Below, in pieces: positions 8,991 to 21,702 of a stretch of 64,000 bases of DNA (its first letter is position 1; each line of letters starts with the position of its first letter). The stretch is taken from the NCBI GenBank assembly GCA_016874235.1, contig VGUJ01000004.1, positions 72,425 through 136,424 of the forward strand, in the 5' to 3' direction. The translations under genes and the position numbers were made by a program. Below the pieces are notes generated by a model. The model ran no database searches. It had not been told where the DNA came from and was given only the letters and a program-made list of their open reading frames with translations. This stretch comes from Gammaproteobacteria bacterium (lineage in GTDB: Bacteria > Pseudomonadota > Gammaproteobacteria > Steroidobacterales > Steroidobacteraceae).

Positions 8991-9503
8991 ATGCCCAGCC
9001 GTTTTCAAAGAGTCGCCTTACCTTGCCTCGCGCTGGCTCTTGTCATTCCCTCGGTCGAGGCCTTCGGGAAAGATAAGCACGTCCACGGCGCCGTGACATT
9101 CAACGTCGCGGTGGAGGGTAATGTGCTCTCGCTCGAGATCGACGCGCCGGCCATTAACGTGCTCGGGTTCGAGAAGTCCCCCCGCAACGACGACGAGCGC
9201 CAAGCCGTCGCCTCAGTCGATGCGTGGCTCTCGGCTGGCCGCGATATCGCCGGCGTCCCGCGTGCCGCCGGTTGTCGTCTGCAGTCCGTGAGCTACGAAG
9301 CGCCCAAGCTCGGTCGCGGACATGCCGACTACCGACCCCGTTATGCCTTCCGTTGCGATAACCCGGCGGCGCTCGAGTGGGTCGAGCTCTGGGCACTACG
9401 TCGTCTCAAAGATGTCGAGAAGGCTGAGGTCAATGTGATCAGTGCCACGATGCAGCGGCAAGACACACTCGCTCCCGGGAGCCTGCGGGTTTCGTTAAAG
9501 TAA
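8991..9503 (+). CDS. DUF2796 (ZrgA-like) periplasmic protein
   Basis: The 170-residue protein has an N-terminal signal peptide ending near VEAFG. The mature start KHVHGAVTFNVAVEGN and the segments PAINVLGFE and YAFRCDNPAALEW are hallmarks of DUF2796. In Vibrio, family members (ZrgA) are zinc-binding components of the ZrgABCDE uptake system. The usual long His-rich insert before the second conserved block is almost absent here, leaving only GRGHADYR. The ATG has a good AGGAG element 9 bp upstream and lies 12 bp after the receptor gene. Zinc binding is an inference from family and context. Confidence 0.82.
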   Translation: MPSRFQRVALPCLALALVIPSVEAFGKDKHVHGAVTFNVAVEGNVLSLEIDAPAINVLGFEKSPRNDDERQAVASVDAWLSAGRDIAGVPRAAGCRLQSVSYEAPKLGRGHADYRPRYAFRCDNPAALEWVELWALRRLKDVEKAEVNVISATMQRQDTLAPGSLRVSLK

Positions 9504-9507
9504 CGCG

Positions 9508-10212
9508 GTGAGCTCACCGCCATCCTCGAATTCGGTCGCCATCGAAGCGACGAACCTGCTCTACGCTTGGCCCGGCGAGCCGCCGGTCATCGATATCGCC
9601 CATTTCTCAGTCGCCTGCGGCGAGCGCGTCTTCTTGCGCGGCCCAAGCGGCAGCGGGAAAAGCACCTTGCTCGGGCTCCTCGGCGGTGTCCTCAATCCGG
9701 CGCGTGGACGCGTGTGTCTGCTCCGAACCGACATCACCGCGCTCTCGGCAGGTGAGCGCGATCGCTTCAGAGGTGAGCACATCGGATTCATCTTCCAGAT
9801 GTTCAATCTCATCCCCTACCTCGGCGTTCTCGAAAACGTACTGCTGCCAGCCCAGTTTTCACCGGCTCGCGCGGCACGCATCCCGGGAGGCGATCTCGCC
9901 GCAGAGGGCCGCCGCTTGCTCGCGACGCTCGGTCTCGGATCGCCGGACTATCTCAACCGTCCCGTCACCGAGCTGTCGATTGGTCAGCAGCAACGCGTCG
10001 CGGCGGCGCGTGCGCTATTGGGTCGTCCGGGCATCATCGTCGCGGACGAGCCAACCTCGTCCCTCGATCACGATGCGCGGGAAGACTTCCTCCGCTTGCT
10101 CATGAATGAATGCCAAGCACAGGACACCGCCCTGCTCTTCGTGAGTCACGATACGTCGTTGGGACCCCTTTTCGATCGCACTCTCTCGCTACGGGAGATT
10201 AATCGCGCATGA
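9508..10212 (+). CDS. ABC transporter ATP-binding protein (LolD/MacB-like; ZrgB-like by context)
   Basis: The 234-residue protein uses a GTG start 4 bp after the DUF2796 gene. Walker A is GPSGSGKST, the signature is LSIGQQQRVAAARALL, and Walker B is GIIVADEPTSSLD, followed by an H-loop in VSHD. The subfamily is that of LolD/MacB exporter-type ATPases paired with FtsX-like permeases rather than ZnuC-type importers. It overlaps the permease gene by 4 bp. By context it should energise a periplasm-facing mechanotransmission step linked to metal handling. Confidence 0.88.
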   Translation: MSSPPSSNSVAIEATNLLYAWPGEPPVIDIAHFSVACGERVFLRGPSGSGKSTLLGLLGGVLNPARGRVCLLRTDITALSAGERDRFRGEHIGFIFQMFNLIPYLGVLENVLLPAQFSPARAARIPGGDLAAEGRRLLATLGLGSPDYLNRPVTELSIGQQQRVAAARALLGRPGIIVADEPTSSLDHDAREDFLRLLMNECQAQDTALLFVSHDTSLGPLFDRTLSLREINRA

Positions 10213-11471
10213 AAACATTACGTCTTGCCGTAAGGTCTCTGCGCAATCGTCGAACCACGGCCTTACTGACCATCAGCGCCATCGCCATCAGCGTCGCGCT
10301 ATTACTCGGCGTCGAAAAAATGCGCTCGGCGGCGCGAGATGGATTCGCCAACACCGTCTCGGGCGTCGACCTGATCGTCGGTGCGCGCTCAGGGCAACTC
10401 AATCTTCTGCTCTACTCTGTGTTTCGCGTCGGCGATGCCACGGCCAATGTGAGCTGGGAGAGCTATCAAAAAATTGCTCGGCACCCCGATGTCGCTTGGA
10501 CGATCCCCATTTCGCTCGGTGACTCGCATCGCGGCTTTCGCGTGATGGGCACCAACGGGGATTACTTCAAACATTACCGATTCGCCGGCGATCGCGAAAT
10601 GCGGTTCGCCGCAGGCAAGCCTTTCGAAGATCTGTACGATGCCGTGGTCGGCGCCGAAGTCGCGAAACAGCTCGGCTACTCGGTCGGATCAAAAATCATC
10701 GTCGCGCACGGACTCGGTAACGTCAGCTTCGCCGAGCACGACGACAAACCGTTCACCGTGGTCGGCGTCCTCGAGCGTACCGGCACCCCCATCGACCGAA
10801 CCGTACACGTGAGCCTCGAGGCCATCACCGCGATCCACGTCGATTGGCAAAGCGGTATACAGGCCCTGCCGGGCGGTCAAGTGGATGCCGATCAGGCGAG
10901 AGCGATGGACCTCACGCCTCAGTCCATCACCGCGTTCATGGTGGGCATGGAGAGCAAGGTGATGACCTTCACCATGCAACGGGCCATCAATGAGTATCGG
11001 CAAGAGCCCCTGCTCGCCATCATCCCGGGCGTGGCGCTCAGCCAACTCTGGAACCTCGTTGGGATCGCCGATACCGCCCTCATGATCGTCGCCGCCTTCG
11101 TCGTACTGGCCGGTCTCCTCGGCATGCTCACGGCGATCCTCACGAGTCTCAACGAACGACGACGCGAAATGGCCATCCTACGATCGGTGGGCGCAAGACC
11201 CCGACACGTGTTCACCTTACTCATCGCTGAGGCCGGCATGCTCGCGACGGCCGGCGTCGCCGCGGGCGTCGGGGTCTGTTACGGACTGATCTTCGCGGCC
11301 AAGCCTCTACTCGAGAGGCGGTTCGGAATCTTTCTCGATCCGGGCGGTCTGACGGGCTACGATTTGGCCATCCTCGGTATCATCATCGGTGCGGGATTGC
11401 TGATGGGTGCGTTGCCCGCGTGGCGCGCCTATCGAAATACCCTGAGCGACGGGTTGACCATCCGCGTGTAA
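10209..11471 (+). CDS. ABC transporter permease, FtsX/MacB family
   Basis: The 420-residue protein shows the MacB/FtsX layout. The first membrane helix (about residues 18-36) follows a basic start. A large periplasmic domain with VVGAEVAKQLG and FTVVGVLERTGTPIDRTV comes next. Three C-terminal helices follow, around LMIVAAFVVLAGLLGMLTAI and onward, with the conserved ERRREMAILRSVGARPRHV coupling segment. This architecture does not move substrate through the membrane like a classic importer. In the Vibrio Zrg system a similar permease lies beside DUF2796. It starts in the ATGA overlap with the ATPase gene. Confidence 0.87.
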   Translation: MKTLRLAVRSLRNRRTTALLTISAIAISVALLLGVEKMRSAARDGFANTVSGVDLIVGARSGQLNLLLYSVFRVGDATANVSWESYQKIARHPDVAWTIPISLGDSHRGFRVMGTNGDYFKHYRFAGDREMRFAAGKPFEDLYDAVVGAEVAKQLGYSVGSKIIVAHGLGNVSFAEHDDKPFTVVGVLERTGTPIDRTVHVSLEAITAIHVDWQSGIQALPGGQVDADQARAMDLTPQSITAFMVGMESKVMTFTMQRAINEYRQEPLLAIIPGVALSQLWNLVGIADTALMIVAAFVVLAGLLGMLTAILTSLNERRREMAILRSVGARPRHVFTLLIAEAGMLATAGVAAGVGVCYGLIFAAKPLLERRFGIFLDPGGLTGYDLAILGIIIGAGLLMGALPAWRAYRNTLSDGLTIRV

Positions 11472-11492
11472 AACGACCCCTCCAAGGCTCAC

Positions 11493-12071
11493 ATGACCCA
11501 GTCAAAGATTGTTCTGACCCTTCTTGTATCGGCTCTGCTGCTCGGCAGCCACGGCGAAGCGCAGGGCATCACCCCGCCCGCCGTGGGCACCGCTGTCCCT
11601 GAACGAGCCAAGAAGCCGGCGACTCCGGCCGGCGTCGCGCGAGAAATCGATTGGGATGAGCTTCTGCCTCCAGATGCCCGTTCACGTTTCGCCGCAGGGC
11701 CGCCCCCTGCGGTCCACGATTATCTCGGCGAGGGCAGTCTGGCGGCCCAACAGGTGATGGATTTCTCCGTCAACAAGGCGCTCGACGGCACGAACATCAA
11801 AATACCGGGGTTCATCGTGCCGCTCGATATCGGCAAAGACGGGCTCGTCTCCGAGTTCTTTCTCGTCCCTTACTTCGGCGCCTGTATCCACGTGCCGCCT
11901 CCGCCGCCCAACCAGATTGTCTATGTGCGTATGAGCAAGGGCGTGGCACTCGACTCGATCTACGAGGCGTACTGGATCACCGGCCGCATGAAAACGACCA
12001 ACAAGACCACTCGCCTCGGTGCGTCGGCTTATCAGCTCGACGGCTCGAAGGTCGAGGTCTATAAATACTGA
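11493..12071 (+). CDS. DUF3299 periplasmic protein (possible ZrgD-like partner)
   Basis: The 192-residue protein has a signal peptide ([19 protein letters not shown]) and a DUF3299 domain. The conserved parts are [15 protein letters not shown], then [24 protein letters not shown] with a single conserved Cys, then [10 protein letters not shown]. The molecular function of the family is unknown to me. It recurs next to DUF2796 and FtsX-like ABC genes, which links it to the same metal system. It lies 21 bp after the permease gene and 4 bp before the HIT gene, so all are probably one transcript. Confidence 0.85.
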   Translation: MTQSKIVLTLLVSALLLGSHGEAQGITPPAVGTAVPERAKKPATPAGVAREIDWDELLPPDARSRFAAGPPPAVHDYLGEGSLAAQQVMDFSVNKALDGTNIKIPGFIVPLDIGKDGLVSEFFLVPYFGACIHVPPPPPNQIVYVRMSKGVALDSIYEAYWITGRMKTTNKTTRLGASAYQLDGSKVEVYKY

Positions 12072-12075
12072 CGCC

Positions 12076-12423
12076 ATGCCCACGCTCTTCGAAAAAATCA
12101 TCGCGAAACAAATTCCGGGCGACATCGTCCATCAAGACGATCGAGTCACGGCATTCCGCGATATTCATCCGCGAGCGCCGGTTCACATTCTGGTCGTACC
12201 GAACAAACCCATTCCTACGGCAAACGATATCGCCGACAGCGATGAAGCCTTGATCGGTCATATGTTCACGGTGGCTCGTGATCTCGCCAAACGAGAGGGC
12301 ATCGCCGAAAGCGGTTATCGCCTGATCATCAACTGCAACGGCGATGGCGGCCAGGAGGTCTATCACCTCCACGTTCATTTGGTCGGCGGCACGCCACTTG
12401 GCCCCATGATCAGCCGCACTTAA
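12076..12423 (+). CDS. HIT family hydrolase (HinT-like)
   Basis: The 115-residue protein begins [20 protein letters not shown] and contains the histidine triad HLHVHLV near its C terminus. The conserved segment [18 protein letters not shown] marks the HinT branch, whose members hydrolyse adenosine phosphoramidates in the cytoplasm. The ATG at 12076 lies 4 bp after the DUF3299 stop. No metal-related role is evident. It may simply be carried by the operon. Confidence 0.92.
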   Translation: MPTLFEKIIAKQIPGDIVHQDDRVTAFRDIHPRAPVHILVVPNKPIPTANDIADSDEALIGHMFTVARDLAKREGIAESGYRLIINCNGDGGQEVYHLHVHLVGGTPLGPMISRT

Positions 12424-12483
12424 TCAGTCGCACCGATATCCGCTTCACGCTCTCTCACGCAGCACTCACCAGAAAGAGTCTCC

Positions 12484-13440
12484 ATGCTTCGCGAACTCTA
12501 CCCCGCCATCGATACCTATCGCAGCGGCTGGCTGCGCGTATCCGACCCGCACGAGATCTACTGGGAAGAAAGCGGCAACCCGACGGGTAAGCCCGTCGTC
12601 TTCTTGCACGGTGGCCCCGGCGGCGGCACCGATGCCCGCATGCGACGTTTCTTTGATCCGGCTCGCTATCGCATCGTGCTCTTTGATCAACGCGGCTGCG
12701 GCAAGAGTCGGCCCTATGCGAGCCTCGTCGACAACACCACCTGGCATCTCGTCTCCGATATCGAGCGACTAAGAGAACATCTCGGTATCAACAGCTGGCA
12801 GGTATTCGGCGGCTCATGGGGCTCGACCCTCGCGCTCGCCTACGCTCAGCGTCATCCCGAGCGCGTCACCGAACTCGTGCTGCGCGGCATCTTCCTGGTT
12901 CGGCCGTGGGAGTTTCGCTGGTTCTATGAAACATCGGACGGCACCGGCGCGCTCTACCCCGACCTCTACGAAGAATTCGTCAAACCGATTCCGCCCGCCG
13001 AGCGGGGCGAAATGATGCAGGCCTACTATCGTCGCTTGACGAGCGAGGACCCCGGGGTTCGTCGCGAGGCTGCACGCGCGTGGTCTGTTTGGGAGGGCGC
13101 CACGAGTTTCCTGCGGCTCAACCCCGACTACGTCGCCAAGTTCGCAGAGGACGAAGTGGCCGATGCCTTCGCCCGCATCGAGTGTCACTATTTCATCCAT
13201 GGCGGGTTCCTGCGCACCCCGTCACAGTTACTCGATGACGTCCCGAAGATCCGTCATCTGCCCTGCACGATCGTGCAGGGTCGGTACGACGTGGTTTGTC
13301 CCATGAAAAGTGCCTGGGACCTCCACCGAGCGTGGCCCGAAGCCGACCTGCGCATCGTCGCCGATGCCGGTCACTCAGCGTTCGAGCCCGGCATCTTGAG
13401 CGAGCTCGTTGCGGCCACCGACCGCTACGCCACGCGCTGA
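12484..13440 (+). CDS. pip: Proline iminopeptidase
   Basis: The 318-residue alpha/beta hydrolase starts MLRELYPAIDTYRSGWLRVSD. It contains the oxyanion segment FLHGGPGGG, the nucleophile elbow GGSWGSTLAL, an acidic residue in the QGRYDVVCP segment, and the catalytic His in DAGHSAFE. The pattern matches peptidase family S33, which releases N-terminal proline from peptides. There is no signal peptide. It lies 60 bp after the HIT gene and may have its own promoter. Its 3' end overlaps the convergent HExxH gene by 16 bp. Confidence 0.94.
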   Translation: MLRELYPAIDTYRSGWLRVSDPHEIYWEESGNPTGKPVVFLHGGPGGGTDARMRRFFDPARYRIVLFDQRGCGKSRPYASLVDNTTWHLVSDIERLREHLGINSWQVFGGSWGSTLALAYAQRHPERVTELVLRGIFLVRPWEFRWFYETSDGTGALYPDLYEEFVKPIPPAERGEMMQAYYRRLTSEDPGVRREAARAWSVWEGATSFLRLNPDYVAKFAEDEVADAFARIECHYFIHGGFLRTPSQLLDDVPKIRHLPCTIVQGRYDVVCPMKSAWDLHRAWPEADLRIVADAGHSAFEPGILSELVAATDRYATR

Positions 13441-13910
13441 CCGAACCGTAACGCGCCGCGTTGGTCGAGCAGACCACGGGTCTGCAACCATTGGCGTGCA
13501 TCGTCTGCATCTTCGCGGAACCAGCGCGCCGCAGATCCCAACCTGAACGTATAGCCCCATTCGTCCATGTCAGTCATGATGGTGTCGGCCCCGACGCCGG
13601 GTAGACAATCGCCCCAAAGAATCTGCAGATAGCAGACGGCGTTCTCTTCGGATACATCGCCGCCGGCATCACGATCGAGGCCCGTGCGTCGCGCTTCATC
13701 CATACAGACGAAATGCGCGGCCTCGTGTAACGCCGAGTGCAGCGGCGTATCGGGACGAATGAACAGCGTGGATCCGATGAGGCCGGCCTCGCGCTCGCCC
13801 CAATACGACCCAGGGATCGTGGCGCCCTCTTCGATGAGCTCGATCACGAGCTTGTAAGGCTTCAGCAGCGCCACGAGTGCGGCATGCAACGAGGCGTCGA
13901 TCGCTCTCAC
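13425..13910 (-). CDS. Uncharacterised HExxH protein (putative zincin)
   Basis: I do not recognise the family. The frame from GTG 13910 gives 161 residues. It contains HEAAH at about residues 62-66 and EEN at about 88-90, which is the HExxH plus downstream Glu spacing of gluzincin metallopeptidases. The sequence around it (SALHEAAHFVCMDEARR) favours a real zincin site. No signal peptide or membrane segment is seen. Only 16 bp separate it from the lptE stop, so it probably lies at the end of the leuS-lptE transcript. A longer open frame upstream runs into lptE and was not used. The GTG start is uncertain. Confidence 0.7.
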   Translation of the reverse strand: MRAIDASLHAALVALLKPYKLVIELIEEGATIPGSYWGEREAGLIGSTLFIRPDTPLHSALHEAAHFVCMDEARRTGLDRDAGGDVSEENAVCYLQILWGDCLPGVGADTIMTDMDEWGYTFRLGSAARWFREDADDARQWLQTRGLLDQRGALRFGQRVA

Positions 13911-13926
13911 AGACGCTGCTGCGCGC

Positions 13927-14402
13927 TCAGCGCAAGCTCGACAGCCGTTGCAACACGATACCCGCCGCTTCCTCGGCCAACGTCTCGCGCAGTTGCTCGC
14001 GCTCTCGTTCCTTGGCGAGCGCAAGTCTTTCATCGAAACTGAAGTCGCGAGTGACGAGAACTTCTTCGCTTGAGATTCGAACCTCGCCACGCGCCCTCAC
14101 CGTGAACCGAACGGCGTAGGTCAACTCGTATTCCCGCGGCAGATTGCGCGCCGATACCGATGCCACGCGCTCGAGTAACTCGTCGCGCTCGATCACAAGC
14201 ACCGTCTCGCTGTCCGGATTGACGTCGACCCCTGCATGACGGAGGTGACGTTGCATGGCATTCACGAAATCGCTCTGACCGTCCGTCACCTGTAGCGTGA
14301 TTCGCTGCAATCCGCCTGCAATGGGTAACGTCCCCTGAAGGTGAAATCCGCAACCCGCGACGAGTGACATCAAGGCCGCAAGAACGAATATCGGGGATCG
14401 CA

Positions 14403-14403
<1 letters not shown>
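13927..14403 (-). CDS. lptE: LPS-assembly lipoprotein LptE
   Basis: The 158-residue protein begins with a lipoprotein signal (MRSPIFVLAALMSLVAGCGF) with lipobox LVAGC. The mature start CGFHLQGTLPIAGGLQRI is typical of LptE/RlpB. LptE plugs and chaperones the LptD barrel, which inserts lipopolysaccharide into the outer leaflet. The ATG at 14403 forms TGATG with the leuS stop. A GTG one codon upstream (GTGA overlap) is an alternative. The pair leuS-lptE is conserved, but the usual next gene holA lies about 7 kb away here. Confidence 0.92.
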
Positions 14404-18720
<4,317 letters not shown>

Positions 18721-18776
18721 AGTTAGAACCCAGTGCATGGACACGAAACTCCTAGACACTCACGGGCGATGAAAGT

Positions 18777-20312
18777 TCAGCGATTGACGAGGCGGCGGCG
18801 CCCCATCCACAGCGCAGCCAGCAATCCGACGATGACGAGAAACAGGATGGGTTGATTCCCGAATCGCAGATAAGGCGGCACACCGCTACGGGGCGTAATC
18901 GACGCGCGCAATACGACCGCCTCAAAATCTGCCGCGCGCGCCACAAACTCGCCGCGCGGACCGATCACGGCGGAAATGCCATCGTTCGCTGCGCGAATAA
19001 GAAAGCGTTGCGCCTCGATCGCACGCATACGCGAGATCTGAAGATGTTGATGTCGGGCCGTTGAGCGACCGAACCATGCATCGTTCGTCACGTTGACGAG
19101 CGCTGTCGACTCGCGAGCCGAGACGATTTGCGAACTCGCATACGCATCTTCGTAGCAGATGCTGGCTGACAGCGAGAGCCCCGCGATCTGCAGCGGCGGC
19201 TGATGCGCAGCGCCACGGGAGAAATCGGAGTACGGAAGATTCATCAGACGCATCCAACGCCGTACTGCTTCGGGAACGGGAAAGAATTCCCCAAACGGCA
19301 CGAGGTGATGCTTGTCGTACCACGCGAAATCGTCGCCGAGAGAGAGAATCGAGTTGAAGTAGTCGACTCGCGGCTCCCCCTTATCGTTGAGCTCTCCCGG
19401 TTCCGCACGAATGAGGCCCAGCAACAAACTTGAATTTCGTTGACGTGCCGCATCCGCCAAATCATTGATGTACGGAACCAGATTGTTGGCCAGATCCGGT
19501 GCCGCCGCCTCCGGCCAAACAATGAGCGGCGTGCCGAATGCGGAGAATGTCAGATCACGATATCGACGAAGACTTTCGTCTCGATTTTCGGCAAGCCATT
19601 TTTGATCTTGCGGAATAGCGCCCTGCACGATCGCAATATCTACAGGACCGCCCGTCGCCTGAGTCCACTCGATGCGCATCAACAAAAAGCCCGCGATCCA
19701 TGGCAAGACAACGACCGGTAAAACCACCCGCAGTGCGCGAGTTCCCTCGACACGCCACATCGCCAGCGCGCCGGCCATCAACGCGAGCCACCCAGAGAGC
19801 GTATAGATGCCCCCGACGGGCGCCCACCCTGCGAGCCAGGAATCGGTCTGCGAATAGCCGAGAGAGAGCCAACCGAAACCGGACAAAAACCAACCACGGA
19901 CCCACTCGAGCAGTGTCCACCCCGCCGGAAGTCCGACAAGCCAGCGCACCGCTCCGCGACTCGGCATGAACCTGTTGGCGAGATAGCCAAGCAATGCGGG
20001 GTAGAGCGCCATCAGCGCCACGAGCGCCACCATCAAGGCAAGGGCGAGCCACGCCGGCGCTTTACCGAAGCCGTTGATACTGATGTAGAGCCAATAGGTG
20101 CCTGCAGCAAACGTGCCGCTACCAAAGGCAAAACCCAGTGAGGCTGCACGTCGCGGAGACACGCCATCCCACAACCAAAACAGCACAGCCGGCGCGAGAA
20201 TGGCGATGGGCCAAAATCCGAAAGGTGCGAACGCCAACGAGAGCGCGGCACCGACTACGAGCGCCAGAACAGAGTTCCGCCAAGCGGTCGGACGCGAATT
20301 CACGGGACCCAC
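18777..20312 (-). CDS. lnt: Apolipoprotein N-acyltransferase
   Basis: The 511-residue protein has several N-terminal membrane helices (about residues 15-210) and a C-terminal nitrilase-like periplasmic domain. The catalytic residues are visible as Glu268 (VWPEAAAPD), Lys334 (YDKHHLVPFGE) and Cys386 (SICYEDAY), matching E. coli Glu267, Lys335 and Cys387. It adds the third acyl chain to lipoproteins in the inner membrane. It starts with GTG 32 bp after corC. The order miaB-ybeZ-ybeY-corC-lnt is the standard one. Its products would include the LptE and Ala-rich lipoproteins in this window. Confidence 0.95.
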   Translation of the reverse strand: MGPVNSRPTAWRNSVLALVVGAALSLAFAPFGFWPIAILAPAVLFWLWDGVSPRRAASLGFAFGSGTFAAGTYWLYISINGFGKAPAWLALALMVALVALMALYPALLGYLANRFMPSRGAVRWLVGLPAGWTLLEWVRGWFLSGFGWLSLGYSQTDSWLAGWAPVGGIYTLSGWLALMAGALAMWRVEGTRALRVVLPVVVLPWIAGFLLMRIEWTQATGGPVDIAIVQGAIPQDQKWLAENRDESLRRYRDLTFSAFGTPLIVWPEAAAPDLANNLVPYINDLADAARQRNSSLLLGLIRAEPGELNDKGEPRVDYFNSILSLGDDFAWYDKHHLVPFGEFFPVPEAVRRWMRLMNLPYSDFSRGAAHQPPLQIAGLSLSASICYEDAYASSQIVSARESTALVNVTNDAWFGRSTARHQHLQISRMRAIEAQRFLIRAANDGISAVIGPRGEFVARAADFEAVVLRASITPRSGVPPYLRFGNQPILFLVIVGLLAALWMGRRRLVNR

Positions 20313-20344
20313 ATCCTGCGTTTCGGGAACGGCGGTCGCGTCGC

Positions 20345-21211
20345 TCAGTCTCCGCCTCCCCGCTCTTCGATGGGCGTAATGTCGACAGGCGGAACGACTT
20401 TGAAGGCGTCGACACGTCGACGATCGGCGCGCAGGACTCTGAACTCGATATCGCTGATGATGATCGTCTCGCTCCGCCGTGGCAGTCGCCCGAACTGCTT
20501 CATAACGAGACCGGCTACTGTGTCGAACTCCTCCTCGGAGAGAGTCGTACCGAAATACTCGTTGAAATCTGCGATCGGGGTACCGCCTCGCACGACGAAC
20601 TGGCGCTCGGACTCTTTGCGGATGTATTGATCATCCTCGACATCGAACTCGTCATCGATCTCGCCCACGATCTCCTCAAGCGCATCTTCGATGGTCACGA
20701 GACCCGATACACCGCCATACTCATCGACGACGATCGCCATATGGTTTCGGTTTCGACGAAATTCTTTGAGTAGCACATTGACGCGTTTCGATTCGGGCAC
20801 CACCACCGCCGGTCGCATGCACTCGCGAATGTCGAACTCGGTCTCGCGGTCGATCGCAGAGAGACGAAGAACATCTTTGGCGAGCAAAATGCCGACGACA
20901 TCGTCTCGATCGTCATCGATGACTGGGAAACGCGAGTGCCCCGACTCGACGATGACCGGCAAGAGCTTATCGGGCGAGTCGTCGCGGTGAACCGCGACCA
21001 TCTGCGCTCGCGGCACCATGATGTCGCGGACTTGAAGGTCGGACACCGTGAGCACGCCCTCGAGCATTTGCAAGGCGTCTGCATCGATCAGGCCGCGAGA
21101 CAGCGCCTGCCGCATGAGCTGCACTAGATCGTCGCGATCTTCAGCCTCACCGGACAAGGCGCGACCCAACTTGCGCATCCAGCTCATCGAACTGTAACGC
21201 GGATTAGTCAT
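20345..21211 (-). CDS. corC: CorC/YbeX CBS-domain protein
   Basis: The 288-residue protein has two CBS domains (VRDIMVPRAQMVAVHRDD to VGILLAKDVL, then AVVVPESKRVNVLLKEF to LEEIVGEI) and a C-terminal CorC_HlyC domain ending near VRVLRADRRRVDAFKVVP variants. Unlike membrane-anchored paralogues it has no DUF21 helices. The family is associated with magnesium/cobalt efflux, and YbeX with ribosome metabolism in E. coli. It overlaps ybeY by 4 bp (ATGA), so they are probably coupled. Confidence 0.93.
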   Translation of the reverse strand: MTNPRYSSMSWMRKLGRALSGEAEDRDDLVQLMRQALSRGLIDADALQMLEGVLTVSDLQVRDIMVPRAQMVAVHRDDSPDKLLPVIVESGHSRFPVIDDDRDDVVGILLAKDVLRLSAIDRETEFDIRECMRPAVVVPESKRVNVLLKEFRRNRNHMAIVVDEYGGVSGLVTIEDALEEIVGEIDDEFDVEDDQYIRKESERQFVVRGGTPIADFNEYFGTTLSEEEFDTVAGLVMKQFGRLPRRSETIIISDIEFRVLRADRRRVDAFKVVPPVDITPIEERGGGD

Positions 21212-21702
21212 CGAGACTCCGAGATGGAGGAAGAAATTCGGTACGGATCGGGGACGCCGAACTCAGCCAGCACACGACGCTCACGGCGCTCCATGCGCTC
21301 CCCTTCGCGTTCATTGTCGTGATCGTGCCCCAGCAAGTGCAGGACACCATGGACAACGAGATGTGCCCAATGATGATCGAGACGTTTGTCCTGTTGACGC
21401 GCCTCGCGCACGACGATCGGCGCACAAATTACGATGTCGCCAAGCGCTCGAGACGCCCGCCCTCCTCGAGTACCTGAGGGCGCTGGAAACGACAGCACGT
21501 TGGTCGGATAATCGCGCCCGCGCCAAAGTAGGTTGAGACGACGGCCCTCGGCCGCACCCACGATACGCAGCGCAAGCTCCGCGTTCCGACCTTTCGCACC
21601 CGCCGCAGCGCGCGCCCACCTCGAGATTCGGAGATTCGACGGCACGCCGCGACGGACATTACTGCGAACCTCGACGAGCAACTCGGTACTCGAGCGACTC
21701 AT
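21208..21702 (-). CDS. ybeY: Endoribonuclease YbeY
   Basis: The 164-residue protein carries the YbeY zinc signature in the segment HLVVHGVLHLLGHDHDNE (three His ligands). YbeY takes part in 16S rRNA 3'-end maturation and ribosome quality control. The N-terminal part (about residues 1-35) includes an Arg-rich stretch but otherwise fits the family. It overlaps phoH by 4 bp and corC by 4 bp. Confidence 0.94.
   Translation of the reverse strand: MSRSSTELLVEVRSNVRRGVPSNLRISRWARAAAGAKGRNAELALRIVGAAEGRRLNLLWRGRDYPTNVLSFPAPSGTRGGRASRALGDIVICAPIVVREARQQDKRLDHHWAHLVVHGVLHLLGHDHDNEREGERMERRERRVLAEFGVPDPYRISSSISESR

Noticed and set aside
13425-14090. Longer 221-codon reading of the HExxH gene starting inside lptE
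   Set aside because: The first 60 codons are Arg/Ser/Cys-rich and overlap lptE in another frame. The GTG at 13910 just after the lptE stop is more plausible.
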